In this document: one piece after another, positions 17,213 through 23,906 of the stretch
How positions within the stretch are numbered: position 1 is the stretch's first letter
Layout of the letters: each line of letters begins with the position of its first letter
DNA from: Dyadobacter luticola
GTDB lineage: Bacteria > Bacteroidota > Bacteroidia > Cytophagales > Spirosomataceae
Direction: 5' to 3'
NCBI RefSeq assembly: GCF_005860805.1
Contig: NZ_VCEJ01000004.1
Location: 1,054,001 to 1,118,000 of the forward strand
DNA length: 64,000 nt
Program-made: the position numbers and the translations under genes
The notes under the pieces: model-generated
Databases searched by the model: none
Told to the model about the DNA's origin: nothing
The model's input: the letters and a program-made list of their open reading frames with translations, nothing else

Positions 17213-17829
17213 TGAACAACACCGATCCCCGCGTCGACGCGTACATTGCAAAGTCGGCGGATTTTGCAAAACCGATTTTGGAATATCTGCGGGCACTCGT
17301 GCACCGTACTTGCCCCGAAGTGAAGGAAACCATCAAGTGGAGCTTCCCGAATTTTGACTACCGGGGCAGCATTATGTGCAGCACAGCGTCTTTCAAGGAA
17401 CATTGCGCACTGAATTTCTGGCTCGCTTCCCGCATGAGCGACCCGCATCATTTGCTGGTTACCGGCGAGGAGAAAACGTCTATGGGTTCGTTAGGAAAAA
17501 TCAAAAGCCTGGCCGACCTTCCGGCTGAGGAACATTTAGTCGCCTTTATCAAAGAAGCCATGTTACTGATAGACAATGGCGTAAAGCAGAAGAAACCGGA
17601 AAAACCGAAGGAGCCCAAAGAATTGATCGTTCCCGATTATGTGCCGGCAGCATTAGCGAGAAGTCCGAAGGCGCTCGAAACTTTCAACAATTTCAGCTAT
17701 TCCCACAAAAAGGATTACGTGGAATGGTTTGAAGAGGCAAAAACGGAGGCGACGCGCAACAAGCGAATTGATACCGCCATCGAGTGGATGGAGGAAGGAA
17801 AATCAAGACACTGGAAGTACCAGAGATAG
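17212..17829 (+). CDS. YdeI/OmpD-associated family protein with DUF1801 domain
   Basis: A 205-residue protein with an N-terminal DUF1801 domain (about 5-110: VDAYIAKSADFAKPILEYLRALVHRTCPEVKETIKWSFPNF) and a C-terminal OmdA/YdeI-type region (about 140-205, with VPDYVPAALARSPKALETFNNFS and KDYVEWFEEAKTEATRNKRIDTAIEWM). Members are called bacteriocin-protection or OmpD-associated proteins, but their biochemistry is not settled. I choose the ATG at 17212 because it overlaps the upstream stop (TAATG) and directly precedes the conserved domain; the frame stays open 18 codons further back. Likely coupled to the acetyltransferase gene. Confidence 0.8.
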   Translation: MNNTDPRVDAYIAKSADFAKPILEYLRALVHRTCPEVKETIKWSFPNFDYRGSIMCSTASFKEHCALNFWLASRMSDPHHLLVTGEEKTSMGSLGKIKSLADLPAEEHLVAFIKEAMLLIDNGVKQKKPEKPKEPKELIVPDYVPAALARSPKALETFNNFSYSHKKDYVEWFEEAKTEATRNKRIDTAIEWMEEGKSRHWKYQR

Positions 17830-17900
17830 GGACCAGTTAAACTGGCCGTCTGCATCCGAGGACATCTCTGAATGTTCTAATAAAATATTTAAGTTAAAGA

Positions 17901-17934
17901 CCAGCGGGACAGGAAGTTAATCCCGTCCCGCTGG
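17901..17934. terminator. Intrinsic terminator between convergent genes
   Basis: A 10-bp GC-rich perfect stem (17901-17910 with 17925-17934), 14-base loop, lying between the YdeI gene (+) and the HmuY-like gene (-). U-tracts are short on both sides. Confidence 0.65.
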
Positions 17935-17946
17935 CTGGATTTAAAA

Positions 17947-19341
17947 TTAAGCGCCTTTTTTTACCAGCTTGTATTCCAATTTAGGCTTGCCGCGCTCGCC
18001 GCCATCGTTCGGGTGGAAGCTCACAAACCGCAGCTTGTAAATGTTGCCCGCAGGATCTTTGATCAGGTAATAACGATCTGTTTTTACACCCACAGTCCCG
18101 CCGGAAGTAACCCGCCATTTTGATCCGATGGCGTCAGCGGCAGAAGAGAATGTGATGCCAGTAAGGTTAGCTTCTGCAAATGCGTCGTAAGTGGCAGTGG
18201 TAGTCAGCACTTCCGCAGCCTGCACATTCGCCAGTTTGTTGGTAAAAACAAGATCGGAGAAGCCATAAGGGATCAATCCGGTGCCGAAATTGGTATAGTA
18301 CATGCTATAACCCCATTCCAGGTCCCAGCGATCTTTCGCAGGCTCCACATCAACCGTCGCGCCTTTTTCCAAAGAAACATATTCGAAATTGTAAGCCGCA
18401 TCTTTGCTGATATCCAGCGATTTGAAGGTTGTTTCGTTCAGTTTAGCATACTGCAATGTGTAGCCTGTGCCTTTGCGCAAAACCCGGATTTTGTACAGAT
18501 CCGTGGCGGGAAGTACCGTGGCGCTGCCGCCTTTGCGGTTCAAAACGTATACTTTGTTGTCGGCGTCGGTAGCAGAAATTTCTTTGATAACGGTTTTGGT
18601 CAAATCGCCCGTCGCGTCGTCTACCAGGCTTAATTTACCTAAACCTTGTCCAACTGCCAGAGAATCAAGTACCAGGTCTTTTTCGGATACTGCATTAATG
18701 TCCGATTTGTTGATCATCAAAGCAGACGCGCCATTTGAGCGATTGATCACGACGCGGAAATCAGTGCTGCCCAGGAAGCCCAGGTCCCAGCTATCGCGGA
18801 GAACAGGCGTTTGAGTATTGCTGCTCAGGTCAAGAAAAACAGAATTAGCCGCACTGCTGCCCGCCTCAGAACCTGCGATACCATTTAATTGAATGCTGGT
18901 ACCGTCGGAAATGATGGCTGTAAAACTCAATTTCAGTTCGGGCGCCGTGCCGATCAATGCTGGCGTACCTACTGAGGTGATTTTGAACGCAATGCTCTCG
19001 TCGCCGTCCAGGAACACGCCCGTTTTTTTGTTTACTTTAAATGATGCCGAAGATTGTCCGGCAGGTACGGACAATGTGATCGCGTTGTTGGTTACCGCAG
19101 GTGTTGTGGTAAATTCTTTGTCATAAGTAAGCTGGGTGGGGTTTACCGAAATGGTTATGGGTGTCGCCGCATCTACGGCGCGGGACAGCACGACTTTGAT
19201 TTCCGTTTCGTCGCCTTCAAAGCCTTTTGCATTGCTTTCAAAAGCAGCCAGATTATCCGGTAGTGGCGGCTCATCATCATTACATGCGTTGAAAATTCCG
19301 ACAAATGCGATCAGCAGCAGCGACTTAGCTATTTTCTTCAT
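17947..19341 (-). CDS. HmuY-family heme-binding lipoprotein with Calx-beta-like N-terminal domain
   Basis: Surface or periplasmic lipoprotein expected to capture heme and pass it to the TonB receptor encoded just upstream. The start at 19341 gives 464 residues beginning MKKIAKSLLLIAFVGIFNAC (lipobox FNAC, lipid Cys at about 20). Residues about 30-150 look like a Calx-beta-type sandwich (VVLSRAVDAATPITISVNP, LSVPAGQSSASFKV, DGDESIAFKI). The rest matches HmuY: DSWDLGFLGSTDFRVVINRSNGASA, a second DRWDLEWGYSMYYTNFGTGLIPYGFSD and a C-terminal YKLRFVSFHPNDGGERGKP. Typical HmuY proteins are shorter and lack the first domain. Last gene of a two-gene unit ended by the 17901-17934 hairpin. Confidence 0.85.
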   Translation of the reverse strand: MKKIAKSLLLIAFVGIFNACNDDEPPLPDNLAAFESNAKGFEGDETEIKVVLSRAVDAATPITISVNPTQLTYDKEFTTTPAVTNNAITLSVPAGQSSASFKVNKKTGVFLDGDESIAFKITSVGTPALIGTAPELKLSFTAIISDGTSIQLNGIAGSEAGSSAANSVFLDLSSNTQTPVLRDSWDLGFLGSTDFRVVINRSNGASALMINKSDINAVSEKDLVLDSLAVGQGLGKLSLVDDATGDLTKTVIKEISATDADNKVYVLNRKGGSATVLPATDLYKIRVLRKGTGYTLQYAKLNETTFKSLDISKDAAYNFEYVSLEKGATVDVEPAKDRWDLEWGYSMYYTNFGTGLIPYGFSDLVFTNKLANVQAAEVLTTTATYDAFAEANLTGITFSSAADAIGSKWRVTSGGTVGVKTDRYYLIKDPAGNIYKLRFVSFHPNDGGERGKPKLEYKLVKKGA

Positions 19342-19373
19342 TTTTGTTTTTGATTTATTTGAAAGGGTATTAA

Positions 19374-21641
19374 TTAATTTTTTGACCATTGAATGTTCAG
19401 GCCGACGAAGTAAGACCGGCCGTAAGACAGTGGCACCGCGCCGCCCGTACTGTGCGCGCCGCCGGTATCCGTAGAAGAATTGTTGAGCGACGTGACGTCG
19501 AAGAGGTTTTTTACACCAGCCAGCAGGTTGACATATTTGCTCAAAGTTTTATTGAGCGTCAAATCGGCCATGTGAAATCCGGCGGTTTCGGCCAGGTGAA
19601 CATTGACCTGATCCGTCGTTTCGTAGATCGGCCGCTTGCCCGAATATTTGTAAAACAAGTTAACGCCCGCACCGATTTTCCGGAACGTGTAAAGGATATT
19701 GGTATTGATTTCCGGCGACCAGACAAACTGCGGCAACTCGCCAAATGCTTCCGGATTGTCCGAAAACTGGTTGTACCGGCCTATATAAGAGCCGCCAATG
19801 CTGGCTTGCAGGTTTTTGAGAAAGATCTTATTGTCGAGCGTGAAGCCTGTGGTTTTGAAAAGACTGACATTCAGGTAAGTCGTTTCGCTGGGATTTTTCG
19901 GATCGATTCCGATATCGATCAGGTTGTGGAAAATATTGTAAAAGCCGCCTAATGTGGAGCTTACCCGAGCATGCGTCCGGCTGACGGACTGCCAAACGAG
20001 GAATGAATTGAAGCTATTGGAATACTCCGCTTTCAAATTCACATTGCCGCTGATCGAGTGGGAGGCGTCGTGGAAATCGAAGTAAAGTTCACGAAGTGCG
20101 GGTGACCTAAATCCTCTTGCGTACCCGAAGCGTAGGTCGAGGGTTTTGGTCAAAGCCAGCTTACCATTGATAGACGGGACCACCGGTGGAGCATCGTAAA
20201 CCGAATTTTTCAGAAATCTTAAACCCGGCGCCAGTTTCAGTACCTGACCAATTTTCACCTCGGGTGCCAGAAAAAGGGCATATTCTGCAATGCTGGGCGA
20301 GCCGAGAATGCGCGCGCCGGAGCTGTGATTGTCTGTTAAATCAATCCCGGCGAGGAGCGAAAAATTGTTTGCAAACTTGTAAAAAGCAGTTCCCCGAAAG
20401 AATGTAGTTGTGAAAACCGACTTATCCTGGGAGCCGGGATCGAGCGATAATGTGCGGCGCCCGAGAGAATCGACATTGGTACTGAGGGTTTTGCGGGAAT
20501 AATCTGTATAGGAAAGTACAGCATTGGCATTCAGTTTGTCACTAACCTTGATCTCCGATTGCACCTGGTGAAACCAGCGGTAAGTGTTGTAATCTTTGTC
20601 TGCAGCGATACCACTGATCGGATTGCGGTTTCCAAGATATTGGATTGTCTCGTCGGTGCCATTGAACCGGTACCAGACATTCCATTTGTTTCCCTGAAAA
20701 CGCGCTCCTGCGGTATAAAGCAGCTGTTCTTTTGGCATCCAGTCCTTTGCCCGGCCGGTGGAATTTCCCTGCCAGCCACCAAAATTGTTACGGGTAACAT
20801 TGCCCGAAAGTTGCAGCCGCTGGTTTTGCCAGGTTACGCCAACACCTTCATTATGAGTGCCTCTTTTTGTAAAAGGATCATATTCGTCACCCGAAGTTTC
20901 TTCCTGTATCCGCGCCGCAACCGTGAGGTTTGAGCCATCACTTTTTTTAGTAATAATGTTGATCACCCCGGCAAGTGCGTCGGTACCATAAATGACTGAC
21001 ATCGGCCCTTCGACGATCTCTATACGTTCAATGGTATTAATGTCAATCTGCCCCAGACTTTCCCGTGTACTGCCCCGGTCCACCATCGGCACACCGTTCA
21101 GCAAAATCTTGACGCTCTGGCCCGACATGCCCATCAGCTGCACATCCGTGGTACCCAATGTAAGGTCATTCGAAAAACGTATACCCAGCTCCGTGTTTAA
21201 AATCGTTTGGAGATTAGTCGCTCCCCGCAGCCGGATTTTCTCGCTATCGATGGTCCGGACCTGGTAAACTGAGTTTTTAAGAGACTGCGGCCCAGACTGT
21301 CCGGTGACTACCATTTCATTGAGGGAAAGCGGCGATTCAAGGATAATCAGGTCATTTATTACCAGAGTTTCACCTGATTTCACTTCCACATTGAGCACCT
21401 TATCATCATTTCCCAGCGTCTTGGCGATTAATGTATAGCTTCCCTCCGCAGCTTTGATTTTGAATTCGCCTTTTTCGCCGGTCTCCGTACCGTGTGATGT
21501 TCCTTTAAGATAAATGCTTGCCCCGATCACCGGCTGGCCGTCCTTAGAAATCAACTTTCCTTCCAAAAAACCTTCGCCTGTTTGCGCCAGGGAAATTATT
21601 GCTGATAGGATCAGACAGCAGAAAGTAAAAGAAAATTTCAT
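19374..21641 (-). CDS. TonB-dependent outer-membrane receptor, probable heme receptor
   Basis: Outer-membrane transporter powered by TonB. I use the ATG at 21641 (755 residues), which starts a good signal peptide (MKFSFTFCCLILSAIISLAQ); the frame extends upstream but without signal character and through the predicted promoter. After it come a carboxypeptidase-regulatory-like beta domain (about 25-105, FLEGKLISKDGQPVIGASIYLKG), a plug domain (about 120-230, with DVQLMGMSGQSVKILLNGVP and VEGPMSVIYGTDALAGVINIIT) and a 22-strand barrel ending GRSYFVGLNIQWSKN. Pairing with a HmuY-like gene 32 bases downstream points to heme. Two copies of a TTTAGACTAA motif precede it. Confidence 0.9.
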   Translation of the reverse strand: MKFSFTFCCLILSAIISLAQTGEGFLEGKLISKDGQPVIGASIYLKGTSHGTETGEKGEFKIKAAEGSYTLIAKTLGNDDKVLNVEVKSGETLVINDLIILESPLSLNEMVVTGQSGPQSLKNSVYQVRTIDSEKIRLRGATNLQTILNTELGIRFSNDLTLGTTDVQLMGMSGQSVKILLNGVPMVDRGSTRESLGQIDINTIERIEIVEGPMSVIYGTDALAGVINIITKKSDGSNLTVAARIQEETSGDEYDPFTKRGTHNEGVGVTWQNQRLQLSGNVTRNNFGGWQGNSTGRAKDWMPKEQLLYTAGARFQGNKWNVWYRFNGTDETIQYLGNRNPISGIAADKDYNTYRWFHQVQSEIKVSDKLNANAVLSYTDYSRKTLSTNVDSLGRRTLSLDPGSQDKSVFTTTFFRGTAFYKFANNFSLLAGIDLTDNHSSGARILGSPSIAEYALFLAPEVKIGQVLKLAPGLRFLKNSVYDAPPVVPSINGKLALTKTLDLRFGYARGFRSPALRELYFDFHDASHSISGNVNLKAEYSNSFNSFLVWQSVSRTHARVSSTLGGFYNIFHNLIDIGIDPKNPSETTYLNVSLFKTTGFTLDNKIFLKNLQASIGGSYIGRYNQFSDNPEAFGELPQFVWSPEINTNILYTFRKIGAGVNLFYKYSGKRPIYETTDQVNVHLAETAGFHMADLTLNKTLSKYVNLLAGVKNLFDVTSLNNSSTDTGGAHSTGGAVPLSYGRSYFVGLNIQWSKN

Positions 21642-21651
21642 CGAGGAGTTG

Positions 21652-21661
21652 TTTAGACTAA
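21652..21661 (-). promoter_or_regulatory. Putative DtxR-type operator, proximal site
   Basis: The sequence tttagactaa contains the 9-bp palindrome TTAG-A-CTAA. It lies 11-20 bases before the TonB receptor ATG, downstream of the predicted -7 box, where a bound repressor would block transcription. The same core occurs at the mntH/DtxR-family promoter (47754-47769). Confidence 0.5.
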
Positions 21662-21669
21662 CATATTCG

Positions 21670-21700
21670 CAAATGTGAATATTATTTAGACTAATTACAA
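21670..21700 (-). promoter_or_regulatory. Predicted promoter of the heme receptor operon
   Basis: On the minus strand a TTG (21698-21700) is followed after 20 bases by CACATTTG (21670-21677), one mismatch from TAnnTTTG. Spacing fits the Bacteroidota -33/-7 arrangement. The distal operator-like site lies between the two boxes. Confidence 0.45.
21685..21694 (-). promoter_or_regulatory. Putative DtxR-type operator, distal site
   Basis: A second exact tttagactaa, in the same orientation and 33 bp (about three helical turns) from the proximal copy, placed between the -33 and -7 boxes of the predicted promoter. Confidence 0.5.
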
Positions 21701-21752
21701 TTAATGGTTGCGAGAAATTTTTGGTACCCGATATGAATTGGCACAAAATAAA

Positions 21753-21788
21753 AAATCCTCACTGCTAATGTATTGGCAGTGAGGATTT
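21753..21788 (-). terminator. Intrinsic terminator after the secreted YceI gene
   Basis: A 13-bp perfect stem (21753-21765 with 21776-21788), 10-base loop, and an A-run on the left giving a U-tract on the minus strand. It separates the YceI gene from the TonB receptor operon, so the latter needs its own promoter. Confidence 0.85.
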
Positions 21789-21802
21789 AAGAAATGTTGA
21801 AT

Positions 21803-22348
21803 TTACTTAATGTTCGCTTTAAGATCGACGGTTACAATGTCTTTGAGCTTCCAGTCTTTCCTGCCAATCTTGTAGTCTAGGCGATTTATATCAAATGTGC
21901 TGGTGAGGGTATAGCCGCCGTCTGCATTTTTTTTAGCTTCAAAAGGCAGGCTGACGGTTTTCGAAACGTCGCGCATGGTCAATGTGCCGGTCGCCAGATA
22001 TTTTGAATCTTTTTTCTCGACTTTGGACGATTTGAAATGAATGTCCGGATACTTTTCAACATAAAAATACTTGTCGCTTTTCATATCCTTGTCCCGCGTG
22101 CTACTGTTTGTTTTGAAGCTTGACGCATTGATTTTCAGGTCAAAAGAAGAAGCGCCGACCTGCTTTTCATCAAAAACCGCCGAACCTCGCGGCCCATCAA
22201 ATGTGCCGTGGCAGGTACCCATGATGAATTTGACACTGAAATCCGTAGTCCCGGAAACAACCTTGGAAGTCTGCGCAGAAGCATTCAATGACGCAAAAAC
22301 AACTACAATTACCAGCGTGAGTTTTTGTAAAACATTCATGGCTTTCAT
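21803..22348 (-). CDS. YceI family protein, exported
   Basis: A 181-residue YceI-domain protein with a signal peptide (MKAMNVLQKLTLVIVVVFAS, cleavage near NASAQ at about residue 26). The domain shows the internal FKTNSSTRDKDMKSDKYFYVEKYPDIHFKSSKV and the LTMRDVSKTVSLPFEAKK strand pair of the family, ending SFDINRLDYKIGRKDWKLKD. YceI proteins form a lipocalin-like barrel that holds isoprenoid-type ligands; here it would be periplasmic. It lies 17 bases after the small gene at 22366-22704, so the two likely share a transcript. Position beside the heme uptake genes hints at, but does not prove, a link. Confidence 0.88.
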   Translation of the reverse strand: MKAMNVLQKLTLVIVVVFASLNASAQTSKVVSGTTDFSVKFIMGTCHGTFDGPRGSAVFDEKQVGASSFDLKINASSFKTNSSTRDKDMKSDKYFYVEKYPDIHFKSSKVEKKDSKYLATGTLTMRDVSKTVSLPFEAKKNADGGYTLTSTFDINRLDYKIGRKDWKLKDIVTVDLKANIK

Positions 22349-22365
22349 TTTTTATTGATAATCAG

Positions 22366-22704
22366 TTATTTCTCTTCCAGCATCGAGTCACCTTCGGACA
22401 TATCGCCCGAGGTCCATTTCCACTTTTCATGCAGCCTGATTTTGCCGTCGGACATGATTTCCGGCGTCGATTTACAGATTCCTGTCATCAGTTCGCCGCG
22501 CAGGTTGACCTGGTGATACCGCATATCCAGGCCGCCATTTTCATCGACCAGCGCAATCAAATGTCCGTAAAGAATCGAGTCGCCGTGGTAAGTCGAGGTT
22601 ACAATGTTGCCGGACTGATGATATAAAAACTCCATCCCGGTTTCCACTTCCCCGTTTTCGGAGTTCGAAACTGCTTTAAAAATTCGGTTATTATAGTTGA
22701 TCAT
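22366..22704 (-). CDS. Small conserved protein sometimes labelled n-acetylglutamate synthase
   Basis: A 112-residue protein from the ATG at 22704 (MINYNNRIFKAVSNSENGEV). The conserved core has HQSGNIVTSTYHGDSI, GHLIALVDENGGLDMRYHQVN, GELMTGICKSTPE and IRLHEKWKWTSGD. I recognise this compact family from Bacteroidota and other genomes, where database entries often carry the name n-acetylglutamate synthase; it has no GNAT or amino-acid-kinase motif, so I regard that name as unsupported. No signal peptide, so cytoplasmic. First gene of a likely two-gene unit with the exported YceI gene. Confidence 0.75.
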   Translation of the reverse strand: MINYNNRIFKAVSNSENGEVETGMEFLYHQSGNIVTSTYHGDSILYGHLIALVDENGGLDMRYHQVNLRGELMTGICKSTPEIMSDGKIRLHEKWKWTSGDMSEGDSMLEEK

Positions 22705-22777
22705 AGAATGTGGTCTTTTGATATACGTAAGCAATCTAACAAAGGTTGCCTGAAAATTTGTCGACTTTCTGTGTATC

Positions 22778-22799
22778 TATTTAGTCTATCTAGTTTAAA
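22778..22799. promoter_or_regulatory. Putative DtxR-like site, degenerate
   Basis: The stretch tatttagtctatctagttta contains TTTAGTCTA followed by CTAGTTTA, resembling the TTTAGACTAG half of the mntH operator. It lies about 75 bases before the 22704 start and 165 bases before the 22963 start. Weaker than the other sites. Confidence 0.3.
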
Positions 22800-22830
22800 G
22801 GGTATGTGTGATTATATGAAGCGAAATTTA

Positions 22831-22858
22831 TATTTTTGAAATCTCTTTAATACATTTG
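22831..22858 (+). promoter_or_regulatory. Two candidate -7 boxes before the JmjC-like gene
   Basis: TATTTTTG (22831-22838) and TACATTTG (22851-22858) both match TAnnTTTG on the plus strand, 105-130 bases before the start at 22963. No good TTG lies at the right distance for either, so which one is used cannot be said. Confidence 0.4.
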
Positions 22859-22962
22859 ACCGGGCATACGCGCTATAAAAAATGGATCGTTAATGTCTCT
22901 GTTAGTGTTTGAGTTTGACAGTACTACAATCTAGTCGATTACCTATTTACTCTGTTTCTATT

Positions 22963-23805
22963 ATGAAATTAGTGCCCATAGAGAAGCGAAGCGGTCTTAC
23001 CCGTGAAGAATTTATCGAGAATTATTTAAAACCAAGTAAACCTGTCGTCTTTACCGATCTTGCAAAAGATTGGCCTGCGGTACAGAAATGGACATTTGAC
23101 TGGTTGAGAGAGAACCACGGTTCGCTGGATGTTCCCCTGGTCGACAACCACATTCACGATGCCGACAAGTATTTTCAGATCGCAAAAACGATGAAGTTTG
23201 GCGATTATCTTACGCTCATCGAAAACGGCCCGACAGACCTTCGCATCTTCCTTTTTGATATTTTCAAAAAAATCCCTGAGCTGGCCAATGATATCCGTTT
23301 TCCGACGATCATGGACGGCTTTTTGAAATCCTATAAGTTTGTTTTCTTTGGCGGCGAAGGCTCTATTACCAGCCTGCATTATGATATGGACTGCTCCAAT
23401 GTGTTCCTGACGCAGTTCCAGACCCGCAAGCAGATCATTTTATTTTCACCCGAAGAAACCCGCCGGCTCTATCACCACCCATTTACGGTGATGAGCAAAG
23501 TAGATCCACTGAACCCTGATTACGAGCGTTTTCCGGCATTAAAAGGCGCAGTAGGCCACGAAACAATCCTGACCCACGGCGAAACGATATTCATTCCGTC
23601 ACTTTGGTGGCACTATATCCGTTACGTCGATGGCGGTTTCAGTCTGGCTTTGCGGGCGAATAATTCGATTTTTACAGCTGTGCGCGGCGGTATGAACCTG
23701 GTTCGCCACACATTTGTCGACAAAAGCATGACCAAGCTGCTCGGTCTCGAGTGGCAGCATTGGAAAGAGAAAAAGGCGGTTGAAAACGCAGAGTCTGTCT
23801 TGTAG
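22963..23805 (+). CDS. Cupin-like/JmjC-domain protein, putative Fe(II) oxygenase
   Basis: A 280-residue protein of the cupin_8/JmjC class, which includes 2-oxoglutarate- and Fe(II)-dependent hydroxylases. The iron ligands are visible: His139-x-Asp141 in SLHYDMDCSNVF and a distal His217 in FIPSLWWHYIRY. The N-terminal LTREEFIENYLKPSKPVVFTDLAKDWPA is the typical lead-in strand. I choose the ATG at 22963, directly before MKLVPIEKRSG; the frame is open 18 codons further upstream. The substrate (protein, RNA or small molecule) is unknown. Its 3' end is followed by a long hairpin (23825-23896). Confidence 0.8.
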   Translation: MKLVPIEKRSGLTREEFIENYLKPSKPVVFTDLAKDWPAVQKWTFDWLRENHGSLDVPLVDNHIHDADKYFQIAKTMKFGDYLTLIENGPTDLRIFLFDIFKKIPELANDIRFPTIMDGFLKSYKFVFFGGEGSITSLHYDMDCSNVFLTQFQTRKQIILFSPEETRRLYHHPFTVMSKVDPLNPDYERFPALKGAVGHETILTHGETIFIPSLWWHYIRYVDGGFSLALRANNSIFTAVRGGMNLVRHTFVDKSMTKLLGLEWQHWKEKKAVENAESVL

Positions 23806-23824
23806 ATTCTGGCATAAAAAAGCG

Positions 23825-23896
23825 AAGGCCGTACCTGAGTTACAGTTTTTCAAGAACTAATCTATCTTTGAAAAGCGTTTACTCAGGTACGGCCTT
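23825..23896 (+). terminator. Long-stem hairpin between the JmjC-like gene and uvrB
   Basis: A perfect 16-bp inverted repeat (23825-23840 with 23881-23896) around a 40-base loop, followed by tttta. It fits a terminator for the upstream gene. The loop holds a predicted uvrB promoter box, and the right arm ends 10 bases before the uvrB ATG. Confidence 0.65.
23863..23870 (+). promoter_or_regulatory. Predicted uvrB promoter (-7 box) inside hairpin loop
   Basis: TATCTTTG matches TAnnTTTG. It is 37-44 bases before the uvrB ATG and lies wholly within the loop of the 23825-23896 inverted repeat. The -33 element is weak (a T-run at 23846-23850). Confidence 0.45.
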
Positions 23897-23906
23897 TTAC
23901 TTATTT

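Noticed and set aside
23868..23906. N-terminal extension of uvrB
   Set aside because: Would place coding sequence in the hairpin and promoter; the standard UvrB N-terminus starts at 23907.
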